The position numbers were made by a program, and so were the translations under genes. Under the pieces are notes generated by a model. That model was given only the letters and a program-made list of their open reading frames with translations. It searched no databases and was not told where the DNA came from. From PALSA-612 sp963711315 (lineage in GTDB: Bacteria; Actinomycetota; Thermoleophilia; Gaiellales; Gaiellaceae), in contig CAVQDQ010000003.1 of the NCBI GenBank assembly GCA_963711315.1, forward strand, positions 372,001 through 436,000: 64,000 nucleotides of DNA, written 5' to 3'. Positions within the stretch are counted from its first letter, which is position 1. Every line of letters starts with the position of its first letter. This document shows positions 1 to 11,268 of the stretch, one piece after another.

Positions 1-374
1 TTCGTCGCGGGCTCACCGAGGCGCCGAGAGAAGACGAGGTAGCCGATGGCGACGGCGGTCACCGCCGCGATCAGCACCGCACCTGCGGCGATGTCCTTGG
101 CCAGCTTGGCGAGCGGGTCGAACGAGGTCGTCGCCACGTCGATTGCCTGCTCGATGGCCGAGTTGATCATCTCGGCGACCAGCACGAACGCGATGGCAAG
201 CATGAGCGCGATCAGCTCGAACCGCGTTACGCCGACCCAGACTGCGGCGACGAGGATGACGATGGCTGCGGCAAAGTGCAGCCGCATGTTCCGGTGCGTG
301 CGTAGCACGTGCACGATGCCCTCGATCGCGAAGTTGAAGCTCTCGAGGAGCGACAACGCCCTTCGCCGGCTCAC
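1..374 (-). CDS. dgkA: Diacylglycerol/undecaprenol kinase, C-terminus cut by window edge
   Basis: Small integral-membrane lipid kinase of the DgkA/UdpK family, which phosphorylates diacylglycerol or undecaprenol in the cytoplasmic membrane. Reading from a GTG at 374, about 124 residues are visible before the left edge and no stop is reached. The family signature is clear: EMINSAIEQAID, then D-LAKLAKDIAAGAVLIAA, which carry the catalytic Glu and the Asp of the KDIAAGAV helix, plus hydrophobic membrane helices. The start overlaps the ybeY stop (GTGA, 371-374), so it is translationally coupled. Anything C-terminal of residue 124 is unseen. Confidence 0.88.
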   Translation of the reverse strand, partial: MSRRRALSLLESFNFAIEGIVHVLRTHRNMRLHFAAAIVILVAAVWVGVTRFELIALMLAIAFVLVAEMINSAIEQAIDVATTSFDPLAKLAKDIAAGAVLIAAVTAVAIGYLVFSRRLGEPAT

Positions 375-722
375 GCGTACGCCTCTTCCCGCTTCTCCAT
401 CTCAACTCCGTGCCCGTACCCGAGTAGATGTAGCAGCCCGTGCACGAGCGGTCTTCGCCACGCCTCGCCCGTGACCTGCGGGCAGACGACGGCGTCGCCG
501 AGCTGGCGAGGCAACCCTGCCGGCAGGTCGCCGCGGCCGTCGATTGGGAAGGAGAGGACGTCCGTCGCCTCCGCGATGCCGAGATGCTCCGCCTTGAGCG
601 CCGTCATCTCGTCCGGGCCCACGAACGCGACGCCGAGCTCACCGGATTCGACGCCCTCGCCCGCCAGAACGCCGAGCACGAGGTCGCGCACCGCCGTCTC
701 GTCGACCTCCACCCCGCTCCGG

Positions 723-745
<23 letters not shown>
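371..745 (-). CDS. ybeY: Endoribonuclease YbeY (16S rRNA 3' end maturation)
   Basis: Single-strand endoribonuclease needed for 16S rRNA 3' processing and ribosome quality control. The 124-residue protein carries the zinc-binding signature HGLLHLLGYGH near residue 103, which is the family H-x3-H-x5-H pattern. The second-to-last residue before the final His is Gly rather than the commoner Asp. It ends almost directly after the motif, a little short for the family (about 150 residues). The start lies inside the phoH 3' end (23-nt overlap) and the stop overlaps dgkA. The phoH-ybeY-dgkA order is a standard conserved cluster. Confidence 0.9.
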
Positions 746-1697
<952 letters not shown>

Positions 1698-1703
1698 CTA
1701 GAT

Positions 1704-2147
1704 CTAGGCGAGCTTCTCGCGAACGATCTGGCTGACGACGGAGCCGTCCGCACGGCCCGCGACCTGCGGCATCACGTCTGCCATCACGCGACCGAGGTCG
1801 CGCATGCTCGTTGCCCCCACCTCGGCGATCGCGTCGTCCACGATCCGCTCCACGTCGTCCTCGGAGAGCGGCTCCGGCATGAACTCCTCGAGCACCTCGA
1901 GCTCGTAGTCCTCCTTGTCGGCCTGTTCGTCTCGGCCGGCCGCCTCGTACGCATCGAACGCTTCCTGCCGGCGCTTGCGCTCGCGCTGCAGCACCTGGAG
2001 CTCCTCGTCGTCGCTCAACGGGCGCTGAAGCTCCTTCTCGGCGCCGCGCAACGCGTTCAGCAGCAGGCGAAGCGCGTCGCGGCGGTCGCCGTCGCGCTCC
2101 TTCATCGCCGCCTCGAGGTCACCCTCCATGCGCGCGATGAGGCTCAT
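1704..2147 (-). CDS. GatB/YqeY-domain protein
   Basis: 147-residue YqeY-type protein, related to the tail domain of the GatB amidotransferase subunit; its cellular role is not firmly known. The full family layout is present: MSLIARMEGDLEAAMKERD, then RRDALRLLLNALRGAEKE, and the C-terminal half ending VSQIVREKLA. The ATG at 2147 gives the canonical MSL start but no Shine-Dalgarno sequence precedes it. Instead the start codon lies inside a perfect 12-bp inverted repeat (2141-2171). It is first gene of the phoH-ybeY-dgkA run after a 100-bp gap. Confidence 0.9.
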   Translation of the reverse strand: MSLIARMEGDLEAAMKERDGDRRDALRLLLNALRGAEKELQRPLSDDEELQVLQRERKRRQEAFDAYEAAGRDEQADKEDYELEVLEEFMPEPLSEDDVERIVDDAIAEVGATSMRDLGRVMADVMPQVAGRADGSVVSQIVREKLA

Positions 2148-2171
2148 AGGCCGATCGCCGGCCTATGAGCC
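2141..2171. repeat. 12-bp perfect inverted repeat over the yqeY start codon
   Basis: GGCTCATAGGCC at 2141-2152 is exactly complementary to GGCCTATGAGCC at 2160-2171, with a 7-nt loop. The 5' part of the yqeY mRNA (minus strand), including its start codon at 2147, falls in one arm, so in RNA the start would be sequestered in the hairpin. No U-run follows. Confidence 0.85.
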
Positions 2172-2200
2172 TGTGGAGGGGAGGTGGGGGCTTGGCGTGT

Positions 2201-2217
2201 GGGAAACATGGTTTCCC
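2201..2217. repeat. Short inverted repeat in the HIT/yqeY gap
   Basis: GGGAAAC (2201-2207) and GTTTCCC (2211-2217) flank a 3-nt loop in the 100-bp gap between the HIT gene stop (2248) and the yqeY start (2147). No U-run follows on either strand, so it is not a clear terminator. Nothing else recognisable occupies the gap. Confidence 0.6.
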
Positions 2218-2247
2218 CGACGAGAGCGAGCCCAAGGCGAGCGAGGC

Positions 2248-2577
2248 TCATCCCATCCCACCCAGGGAGCGTCCACCGAGGATGTGCCAGTGGAGATGGA
2301 AGACCGTCTGTCCTGCTCCGGCGCCGACGTTCACGGTGACACGGTAGTCGTCCAAGCCTGACTCTGCCGCCGTTTTCGCGATGAAGTCGAGCATCTGCCT
2401 CGCCTCGTCCGGCGGGAACTCTCCGATGTCCCGGAACGAATCGATGTGACGCTCGGGGATGACGAGGAGATGCGTCGGCGCTCTCGGCGCGATGTCGCGG
2501 ACAGCCACGACACCGGGAGCAGAGGCGACGTGATCGCCCTCGCGGTAAAGCTTGCAGAAGAGGCAGTCGTCAGGCAG
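2248..2577 (-). CDS. HIT-family nucleotide hydrolase/transferase (probable CTG start)
   Basis: Histidine-triad protein, typically hydrolysing adenosine 5'-phosphoramidates in the cytosol. The signature HLHWHILGG is at residues 94-102. The first ATG/GTG in frame (GTG 2508) would remove the conserved N-terminal strand and the CLFCKLYREGD segment (Cys5, Cys8). In frame upstream the only plausible initiator is CTG at 2577, 12 nt after a GGAGG sequence, overlapping the mtaB stop by 8 nt and giving 109 residues, the usual length. Family identity is firm; the CTG start is inference. Confidence 0.82.
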   Translation of the reverse strand: MPDDCLFCKLYREGDHVASAPGVVAVRDIAPRAPTHLLVIPERHIDSFRDIGEFPPDEARQMLDFIAKTAAESGLDDYRVTVNVGAGAGQTVFHLHWHILGGRSLGGMG

Positions 2578-3760
2578 CTCGAATCCCTTCCTCCGTCACC
2601 TCGAGCCCACGGACGCGTACGAGCTCGCCCACGTGCCCGTCGACGAGCCAAGGCGCGTAGTCGTCGCCGTAGCCGCGACCGGGGCGATCGACGAGCACGA
2701 CGTCGTCGGCGCCGAGCTTGCGCCGCCAGTGCGCGAGCTCGGCGTCTCGCGAGCTGGCCCGCAGCCGCGCCGAACGTGCCTTCTTCTCCTGTGGGCTGAC
2801 CGTGTCCACTGCCGCTGTTCGCGTGCCCGGGCGCGGCGAGTAGGGAAAGACGTGGGTCTTCGTGATCCCGGCTTCGGCGACCACGCTCAGCGTGTTGCGA
2901 AACGCCCGATCGTCTTCCTCGGGGAAGCCCACGATGACGTCGGTGGTGAGGTTGAAGTCCCGCGCGAGGCCCGTTCGGCGCAGGAAGGTGGCGACGTCGT
3001 AGCGCCTACCCATCGCCTTCAGGACCCGGTCGTCCCCGGATTGCAGCGGCACATGGAGATGCCGACCGACCGTTGGCGTCTCACGAAGCGCCGCGACAAG
3101 ACCCTCGCTGACGTGGTTGACCTCGATCGACGAGAGCCGCAGCCTTGCCAGGCCAGCGGTGGCTCCCGCCTCGCGGACGAGCCGCGGAAGGTCGTAGCCG
3201 GCCTCGCGGTCGCGGTAGCAGCCGAGGTTGATCCCTGTCAGCACGACCTCGCGATGGCCCTGCTGCACACGGCGCTCGATCTCCCCCAGGACGCGCTCCA
3301 CCGACCGGCTGCGCGACGTACCGCGCACGAGCGGGATCACGCAGAACGAGCACGAGAAGCTGCATCCGTCCTGCACCTTCACGAAGGCGCGCACTCGATC
3401 GAGCCGCGCGTCCGCCTGGACGCACGCGATGGCGCCGACGTCGCCTGCGACGGCGGCCGGCGTCTCCTCGCTCGGCCGCTTCACGACCACGACGTTGCCC
3501 GCGAGCCCTACGAAGGCGTCGCTCGGGAGATTGGCAGCGCAGCCGGTGACGTAGACCCGACCGTGGGTGCGTGCGAGCCGGGAGACGGCCTTGCGTGACT
3601 TCGACACCGCCTCGTGCGTCACGCAGCAGGTGCTGACGACCGCGACATCTGCTTCTTCGGAGCGCTCGGAATGGCCATCGGCGAGCAAGCGCTCCCGCAC
3701 GGCGTGAGCGTCGGTGTGCGACACCTTGCAGCCGAGGAAGCCGATCGAGAACGTCGCCAT
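2570..3760 (-). CDS. mtaB: tRNA (N6-threonylcarbamoyl-A37) methylthiotransferase MtaB
   Basis: Radical-SAM methylthiotransferase converting t6A37 to ms2t6A37 in ANN-decoding tRNAs. With ATG at 3760 it has 396 residues: UPF0004 domain with cluster cysteines C11, C45/46 and C74; radical-SAM motif CSFSCSFC (C133, C137, C140); and a C-terminal TRAM-like region (VDGHVGELVRVRGLEV). The open frame extends far upstream, but the added residues are an Arg-rich antisense shadow of prmA, so the start at MATFSIGFLGCK is preferred. Eleven bases separate it from the prmA stop. Confidence 0.92.
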   Translation of the reverse strand: MATFSIGFLGCKVSHTDAHAVRERLLADGHSERSEEADVAVVSTCCVTHEAVSKSRKAVSRLARTHGRVYVTGCAANLPSDAFVGLAGNVVVVKRPSEETPAAVAGDVGAIACVQADARLDRVRAFVKVQDGCSFSCSFCVIPLVRGTSRSRSVERVLGEIERRVQQGHREVVLTGINLGCYRDREAGYDLPRLVREAGATAGLARLRLSSIEVNHVSEGLVAALRETPTVGRHLHVPLQSGDDRVLKAMGRRYDVATFLRRTGLARDFNLTTDVIVGFPEEDDRAFRNTLSVVAEAGITKTHVFPYSPRPGTRTAAVDTVSPQEKKARSARLRASSRDAELAHWRRKLGADDVVLVDRPGRGYGDDYAPWLVDGHVGELVRVRGLEVTEEGIRAA

Positions 3761-3771
3761 CGGGCGAAACG

Positions 3772-4530
3772 TTACTCCTCTACGGGCGCCCACACGTCGG
3801 CCGCCCAGCCCTCGAGCTTGGCCCGCCGGACGCTCGCTCGGCCTGCCAAGGCGACGACGTCGGTGGCGAGATATCCGGCCGTCACGAGCTGGGAGGAGCG
3901 GATGCGCGGTGCGAGCCCACGGACATCGTCGAGCGTCAGATTGGCCACCGTCGTGCCTGCGTCCGGCAGCTCGCCGACATGCGCGTTGGCCACTCGGGCG
4001 TCGACGTCGACCCCGTTCGCCGCAGCGTTGGCGATCGTCGCCTCGACGGCTACCGGATCCTGATCGACGGCGTGGACCGGTGCGAAGCCGAGCTTCGCTC
4101 CGGCAACTGCGAGCACGCCGGAGCCGCACCCGACGTCCAGCAGCGAGCCGCGACGGATCTCCGCGAGCAGTTCGAGGCAGAGCCGTGTCGTTGGATGGGC
4201 GCCGGTCCCGAACGCACGACCGGGCTCGACGATCACCGCGTGCGCGTCGTCGGGTGGCCGTTCCCACGGCGGGCCGATCCAGAGCGGGCCGACCCGAACG
4301 CCGTGATGGAACTCGCGCCAACGCTCTTCCCAGCCCTCGGGGAACTCGGCGGCTGTGACGTCGGCGAACGCCGCGCGCATACGAGCCTCGCCTGACACAT
4401 CGGTGTACGCGGCCAGCTCGATCCCGCCGTCGAGCTCGCGCTCCTCGATGCCCTGCGGAAACAGCTCGAGCATGACCGCCCGGCCTTCCTCGGCGCGCGC
4501 GAGGGCGACGACGACGGCGACCCGCTTCAG
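3772..4530 (-). CDS. prmA: Ribosomal protein L11 methyltransferase PrmA (probable CTG start)
   Basis: SAM-dependent methyltransferase that trimethylates ribosomal protein L11. Key motifs: EPGRAFGTGAHPTT (family hallmark), SAM loop LLDVGCGSGVLAVAGAKLGF, and N-L-T-L-D near the active site. The first ATG is 4473, but the frame is open upstream with a plausible N-terminal strand (KRVAVVVALARAEEGRAV). A CTG at 4530 overlaps the dnaJ stop as CTGA, mirroring the ATGA couplings elsewhere in this run; it gives 252 residues. Use 4473 if only ATG/GTG/TTG starts are accepted. Confidence 0.9.
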   Translation of the reverse strand: MKRVAVVVALARAEEGRAVMLELFPQGIEERELDGGIELAAYTDVSGEARMRAAFADVTAAEFPEGWEERWREFHHGVRVGPLWIGPPWERPPDDAHAVIVEPGRAFGTGAHPTTRLCLELLAEIRRGSLLDVGCGSGVLAVAGAKLGFAPVHAVDQDPVAVEATIANAAANGVDVDARVANAHVGELPDAGTTVANLTLDDVRGLAPRIRSSQLVTAGYLATDVVALAGRASVRRAKLEGWAADVWAPVEE

Positions 4531-5630
4531 CGGAAGTGCGCCTTCAGGCGGCCGAGCAGGCCGGTGTCGTCCTCATACATCGCGCCGTTCTCGCTGGCAG
4601 CGAGCGCCTCGAGCAGCTCTCGCTGTTCGGGCGTGAGCCGGCGAGGGATGCGCACGTTCACGAGCACGCGGTGGTCGCCTCGGCCGGCGCCGGACAGCAC
4701 CGGCATGCCTTGCCCGCGCAGGACGCGCACGTCGCCGGGCTGCGTCCCGGGCTCGAGTGCGAGCTCCTGCTCGCCGTCGAGCGTGGAGACGGTCAGCGTG
4801 GCGCCGAGCGCCGCCTGCGTGAGCGTGATGTCGACCGCCGAGAAGATGTCATTGCCTTCGCGAACGAAGCGGGGATCGGGCTGCACGCGAACGAGCACGT
4901 AGGCATCGCCCGCCACGCCACCAGGGGTACCGGCGTGGCCCTTGCCGGAGATCCTGATCCGTTGGCCGTCGTGGATCCCGGCCGGGATGGCTACGTCCAC
5001 GGTGCGCTCGGAGATCGTGCGGCCCGCTCCCTCGCAGGTCGGGCAGGGTGTCTCGATCACGCTGCCCATGCCCCCGCATGCCGAACAGGTCTGCGTGCGC
5101 ACGAACTCGCCAAAGGCCGTGCGGGATACGTGCTGCAACCTGCCCATGCCGCCGCACGTTGGGCAGCTGACCGGAGCCGTCCCCGGTTCCAGCCCGCTGC
5201 CGCGGCACGTCTCACAGGAGGTGGCGACCTGGAACGCGACGTTCCTCGTCACTCCTTGCGCCGCCTCCGCCAGGTCGATCGACACGTCCGCACCCACATC
5301 GGCACCCCGTCGGCCGCGGCCGCTCCCAGCGAACAGGTCGTCGCCGAAGAACGCCGAGAAGAGATCGGAGAGGCTCCCCAGGTCGAAGGCAGTCGGGACG
5401 AAGCCGCCGCTCCGAAGGCCTTCGAAGCCGTAGCGGTCGTAGAGCTCACGGCGTTCGGCGCTGGAGAGCACCTCGTACGCCTCCACGACTTCCTTGAATC
5501 GCTCGTCGGCGTCCGGGTCGTCCGAGACGTCCGGATGGAGCTCTCGCGCGAGGCGTCGAAACGCCTTCTTGACCGTGGAGCTGTCCGCGTCACGGCCGAC
5601 GCCGAGCACGTCGTAGTAGTCCCTCCTCAT
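4527..5630 (-). CDS. dnaJ: Chaperone protein DnaJ
   Basis: Hsp40 co-chaperone stimulating DnaK ATPase and binding unfolded proteins. 367 residues from ATG 5630: J domain with HPD at 32-34; a short GF-poor linker; a zinc domain with four CxxCxGxG repeats (139-146, 156-163, 182-189, 196-203); and the C-terminal substrate-binding domains. Upstream in-frame codons belong to hrcA in another frame and were rejected. It lies 7 bp after hrcA, so heat-shock repression by HrcA is likely, but no CIRCE operator is visible nearby. Confidence 0.95.
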   Translation of the reverse strand: MRRDYYDVLGVGRDADSSTVKKAFRRLARELHPDVSDDPDADERFKEVVEAYEVLSSAERRELYDRYGFEGLRSGGFVPTAFDLGSLSDLFSAFFGDDLFAGSGRGRRGADVGADVSIDLAEAAQGVTRNVAFQVATSCETCRGSGLEPGTAPVSCPTCGGMGRLQHVSRTAFGEFVRTQTCSACGGMGSVIETPCPTCEGAGRTISERTVDVAIPAGIHDGQRIRISGKGHAGTPGGVAGDAYVLVRVQPDPRFVREGNDIFSAVDITLTQAALGATLTVSTLDGEQELALEPGTQPGDVRVLRGQGMPVLSGAGRGDHRVLVNVRIPRRLTPEQRELLEALAASENGAMYEDDTGLLGRLKAHFR

Positions 5631-5637
5631 GCCGGCG

Positions 5638-6687
5638 TCAATCCTCGTGGTACACGCTCTCGGAGAGACGCGACAGCTCCGAGGCAGCTGCGCGGACCGC
5701 GCGGATCGCGCGCTCATAGTCCATCCGCCGGGGCCCGAGCAAGCTCACGGTGCCCAGCGTCCGCGTCGATAGGCCGTACGCCGACCCGACGAGTGCGAGC
5801 TCTTGCAGCGCCGGGTTGCCGAGCTCGTCGCCGACGCGGACGAACGGCCGCCGTGAGTCGAGCGCAGCGGCAACGACGTCCAGCAGCGTCCGCCGGCGCT
5901 CCAGAAGTTCGAGCAGTCCCCGAAAGGCGCGCAGCTCATCACCGCTCGCGTCGTCGAGGAGGCTGGCCGCGCCGCCCACGAACATGCGCTGGTCATCTGC
6001 GACGGGTGCCTCGAGCACCGGCCGCAGCGAATCGAGGAACGACTGCTCGAGTGCGGACAGGCCGGAGTCTTCGAGCCGGCGCTTGAGAGCCCGCGAGCCC
6101 AGTCTCACGCCGACGACCTGCTCGTTGAGGTAGGCACCGGCCCATTCGACGAGGCCAGGGTCGACCGTGTGCTCGAACTGGAGCAGCCGCTTCGTCACCG
6201 ACCCTGCCGACGTGATCACCACCGTCATGACGACGTGCGGCTGCAGCAGGAGAACCTCCACGTGACGCACTGTCGCGGTCTCGACAGCCGGCGCCGACAC
6301 CAGCGCGAGCAGCCGCGTCAGCTCGGAGAGCATGTCCGTCGTCGATTGCAGAGCCGTCTCCAGCTCGCTGCGCTCCTCGGCGAGCTGCAGCGGAAACGAC
6401 GGCGGCCGCGGCTCCAGCCGCTCGAGCAGGCGATCGGCGAAGAACCGATAGCCGTGGTCGGTTGGAACCCGCCCGGCGGACGTGTGCGGGTGCATGAGCA
6501 GGCCGCGCTGCTCCAGCTCGGCCAGCTCGCTGCGAATCGTCGAGGCCGACACGTCGAGCCCGGCGTGTTCGACGAGTGCCTTGGACGCCACCGGCTGGCC
6601 GGTGGCCACGTACTCCTCGACCACGAGCCGAAGAATCTCCCCTTGCCGTTGTGTCAGCGGCGCTTCCACTCGTATCAGTTTAGGCAA
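5638..6687 (-). CDS. hrcA: Heat-inducible transcription repressor HrcA
   Basis: Repressor of heat-shock genes through CIRCE operators. Up to 349 residues: N-terminal winged helix (LTQRQGEILRLVVEEYVATGQPV and STIRSELAELE) with the TSAGRVPTDHGYRFF signature, then a GAF-like dimerisation domain (VTAPTV-like, MTVVITSAG) and C-terminal LGPRRMDYERAI. TTG start at 6687 overlaps the hemW stop by 8 nt. A GTG at 6669 (VEAPLTQRQ) is an equally plausible start, closer to the family norm. Confidence 0.94.
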   Translation of the reverse strand: MPKLIRVEAPLTQRQGEILRLVVEEYVATGQPVASKALVEHAGLDVSASTIRSELAELEQRGLLMHPHTSAGRVPTDHGYRFFADRLLERLEPRPPSFPLQLAEERSELETALQSTTDMLSELTRLLALVSAPAVETATVRHVEVLLLQPHVVMTVVITSAGSVTKRLLQFEHTVDPGLVEWAGAYLNEQVVGVRLGSRALKRRLEDSGLSALEQSFLDSLRPVLEAPVADDQRMFVGGAASLLDDASGDELRAFRGLLELLERRRTLLDVVAAALDSRRPFVRVGDELGNPALQELALVGSAYGLSTRTLGTVSLLGPRRMDYERAIRAVRAAASELSRLSESVYHED

Positions 6688-7791
6688 GCAGTTCCGCTGT
6701 CACGCCACCGCCCAGACGCCGACCGCGCGGGGTCAACCGCAGCGTCGAAGCCGTCGTCTCCACGAGCTCGAGCCCTTCCAGCCGCCCGAGCGCGACCTCG
6801 TCGATCGCTGCTCCCACGTCCTCCAGCCGCACCGGCTCGTCGAGCCGGAGACCAAGCATGAGCCGCTCGCGTAGGGCGACCTCGTCGCTCAGCTCCTCGA
6901 CGTCGCGAGCCGGCCGCACGCCGGCGTCGACCGCCGCCGTGTACGCCGCGAGCCGCGGTGTGTTTCGCCACCGCAAGCCGCTCACCGTCGATACGGCTCC
7001 CACGCCGATGCCGAGGTAGTCGCGGCCGAGCCAGTAGGCGAGGTTGTGTCTCGAGCGAAGATCACGCCCGCCGTCCAGCTCCGGAGAGAGCGCAAAGTTC
7101 GCCGTCTCGTACCAGCGGTAACCCGCTTCCGTCAGCCGCGACACGACGAGCTCGAAGTACTCCTCCATGGCGTCGGCCTGCCTCGCCAGCTCCTCGCCGA
7201 AGCTGTGGGTGAACCGCGTGCCCGGCTTGGCCTCGAGCTCGTACCAGGACATGTGCTCCGGTCGGAGCAGGAGCCCCTGGTCGATGTCGGCCTCGAGATC
7301 GGAGGTGCTCTGGCCGGGGATGCCGTAGATGAAGTCGAGGGAGATGTTGTCAAAACTGACACCACGCAGAGTGTGCACCGCGCGCCGGACGTCGTCTGGC
7401 CGCGCGCGGCGCTCGAGCACGGAGAGCAAGTGCGGCTGGAAGCTCTGAGCGCCGAGCGAAACGCGGTTGACGCCGCAGGCGGCGAGCAAGCCTGCGAGCT
7501 CCGTTGTGACGGTCTCCGGATTCGCCTCGACCGTCACCTCCGCGGCCGGCGGCAGGCCGGACAGCAGGCGCTCGAGAGCCTGCGGCTCCGTGAACGTCGG
7601 CGTTCCACCCCCCACGAACACCGTTTCCAGAGGCTCCGCCAGAACGCCGCGCTCCAGCTCGAGCTCGCCGAGCACCGCCTCCACATGCGCCGCGTGCTGC
7701 TCTTCACGCCCGACGGCGGTGACGAAGTCGCAATAGCCGCAGCGATGGACGCAGAACGGCATGTGCACGTAGAGATGCCTGACGCCGGCAA

Positions 7792-7795
<4 letters not shown>
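6680..7795 (-). CDS. hemW: Radical SAM heme chaperone HemW
   Basis: HemW-type coproporphyrinogen-III-oxidase-like protein that binds heme and an FeS cluster. 371 residues from GTG 7795, chosen because it overlaps the lepA stop as GTGA; longer in-frame starts only add antisense-like Arg-rich sequence. Radical-SAM motif CVHRCGYC gives C15, C19 and C22. VGGGTPT and GAQSFQ are family motifs, and the C-terminal HemN-C domain (VRLEDVG through LTPRGRRL) is present. The lepA-hemW-hrcA-dnaJ order is typical of Gram-positive lineages. Confidence 0.93.
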
Positions 7796-9576
<1,781 letters not shown>

Positions 9577-9579
9577 GAC

Positions 9580-11163
9580 TTAGGGGGCGCGACGGCCCCG
9601 GGCCAAAGCTAGCAGCGGCCTGAGCTCGCGAACGCGCAGTACCCAGCAGGCTCCGAGGTAGGCCACACCGCCCGCGACGAGCGCGAGGGAGACCGCGACC
9701 AGTTGGTCGAAGAACTCGTCTCCCAGTGCGTTGTCGAGCAGCCACCACACGCCGTAGGACACGCCGGCCAGCACAGCCGACGCGAGCGCAATCAGCAAGA
9801 CGGCGCGTCCGGTCTCCTTCAGCTCCAGCCGGCCGAGCTTCCTGCGCAGCAGCCAGAGCAGAAGCAGCGCCGCTACGAAGTTGGACAGCGAGATTGCGAG
9901 CGGAATCCCCCAGGTGCCGACGCGGTACAGCGGGATGTAGAGCAGCGTGTTCAGCGTGAGGTTGAGGGCCGCCACCCACGTCGGTGTCCACGGCGACTGC
10001 AGCGCGAAGAACGCGCGGTTGAGCATCAGCATCATCCCGTTGAAAACCAGGCCGGCGCAGAACGCCGCCAGCGCGGCCGCCACGACTGGTGTCTGGTCGG
10101 GCGTGAAGTCGCCACGCTGGTAGAGCAGCCGCACGATTGGCTCGGCAAGCACCGCCGCGGCCACCCCGGCCGGTACGAGCAGGAACGCGATCTGGCGTAC
10201 GCCGACGGCCACCGTGGTTCGGAAGCCGTCCGTGTCGCCCCGCGCAGCGAGCCGCGACATGGCCGGAAACAGCACCGTGGCCACGGCCACCGAGAACATC
10301 CCCTGCGGCAGCATGTAGATGCGGAACGCGGCGTCGATGGCGCTCGGCGAGAGCCTCGGGTCGATGTACCGGGACGCGAAGAACGTGCCGATGACCGCGT
10401 TGAAGTTGATCAGCCCGAGGCCGAGCGTGACCGGGATCATCAGCACGAACGTCTGCTTGACGGCGGGGTCGCGCCAGTCGATCAGCCGGTGCAGCTTCCC
10501 GTCGAGGCGCAGCAGCCAGGGCACGGGCAACAACACCTGGATGATCGTTCCCACGAGGATCGACCCCGCGTACACATAGAGCTTCCCGCTCTCCGTATCC
10601 GCCTGGGGCACGCCGAGGACGAGCCCGATGATGATCGCGATGTTCCAGAAGACCGGAGCCAGCGCGGGGATCGAGAACTGCTCGTAGCTGTTGAGGATCG
10701 CGACGATCACGCCCGACACGCCGAGCAGGGCGACGATCGGGAACAGAATCCGGGAGAGGGTCACCGCGAGGTCGTCGTAGGCAGGCGGCAACCCGAAGGG
10801 CGCCATGATAAGAGGCGCGATCAGCATGCAGAGCGCGGTCACCCCGGAGAGGCCGAGCAGCAGCAGCCAGAAGACCGTCGAGGCGACGCGCCAGGCGCGC
10901 GCCTTCTCGCCCTTCTCCAGCAGCTCGCTGAAGACGGGAACGAACGCCGCCGAGAGCGCCGCGTCGGCGACCAGCGCCCGTATGAGGTTCGGCACCTGGA
11001 AGGCAACGGTGAAGGCGTTGATCTCGCCCTGGACGCCGAAATAGCGCCGGGCGACGATCTCGCGGACGAGGCCGAGCGCGCGGGAGAGGCCGGTCGCGAC
11101 GCCGAAGATCGCCGCCGAGGCCGCGAGATGCCGGCGGCGCACGATGGGATCGGGGCCGCTCAC
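9580..11163 (-). CDS. murJ: Lipid II flippase MurJ
   Basis: MOP-superfamily transporter that flips lipid II across the cytoplasmic membrane for peptidoglycan synthesis. About 527 residues from GTG 11163 with some 14 hydrophobic segments. Family motifs include LGLVREIVARRYFG, FQVPNLIRALVADAALSAAFVPVF and LPQGMFSVAVATVLFPAMSR. A longer in-frame start exists at 11274 but adds non-conserved residues running through the inverted repeat upstream of rpsT. The first gene of the long minus-strand run; promoter region shared divergently with rpsT. Confidence 0.93.
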   Translation of the reverse strand: MSGPDPIVRRRHLAASAAIFGVATGLSRALGLVREIVARRYFGVQGEINAFTVAFQVPNLIRALVADAALSAAFVPVFSELLEKGEKARAWRVASTVFWLLLLGLSGVTALCMLIAPLIMAPFGLPPAYDDLAVTLSRILFPIVALLGVSGVIVAILNSYEQFSIPALAPVFWNIAIIIGLVLGVPQADTESGKLYVYAGSILVGTIIQVLLPVPWLLRLDGKLHRLIDWRDPAVKQTFVLMIPVTLGLGLINFNAVIGTFFASRYIDPRLSPSAIDAAFRIYMLPQGMFSVAVATVLFPAMSRLAARGDTDGFRTTVAVGVRQIAFLLVPAGVAAAVLAEPIVRLLYQRGDFTPDQTPVVAAALAAFCAGLVFNGMMLMLNRAFFALQSPWTPTWVAALNLTLNTLLYIPLYRVGTWGIPLAISLSNFVAALLLLWLLRRKLGRLELKETGRAVLLIALASAVLAGVSYGVWWLLDNALGDEFFDQLVAVSLALVAGGVAYLGACWVLRVRELRPLLALARGRRAP

Positions 11164-11196
11164 GCCCGAGACAGGATAGGCAGGGGCTCGGCGGCA

Positions 11197-11257
11197 GAGC
11201 CCGCTTCTGCATGACGCTCCGCCTCGGCGGCTCGAGGCTTCATGCGGAAGCGGGCTC
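11197..11257. repeat. Long imperfect inverted repeat between murJ and rpsT
   Basis: An 18-bp arm at 11197-11214 pairs with 11240-11257 with one mismatch (core AGCCCGCTTC against GAAGCGGGCT). The 25-nt centre holds its own 6-bp hairpin, GCCTCG/CGAGGC (11221-11226 and 11233-11238). It sits in the divergent intergenic space and could act as a cruciform, operator or RNA hairpin. It is not a tRNA. Confidence 0.8.
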
Positions 11258-11268
11258 GAACCCTCTGG

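Noticed and set aside
6660..6700. CIRCE operator for HrcA
   Set aside because: No TTAGCACTC-N9-GAGTGCTAA-like sequence seen near hrcA, dnaJ or the upstream end of the run.
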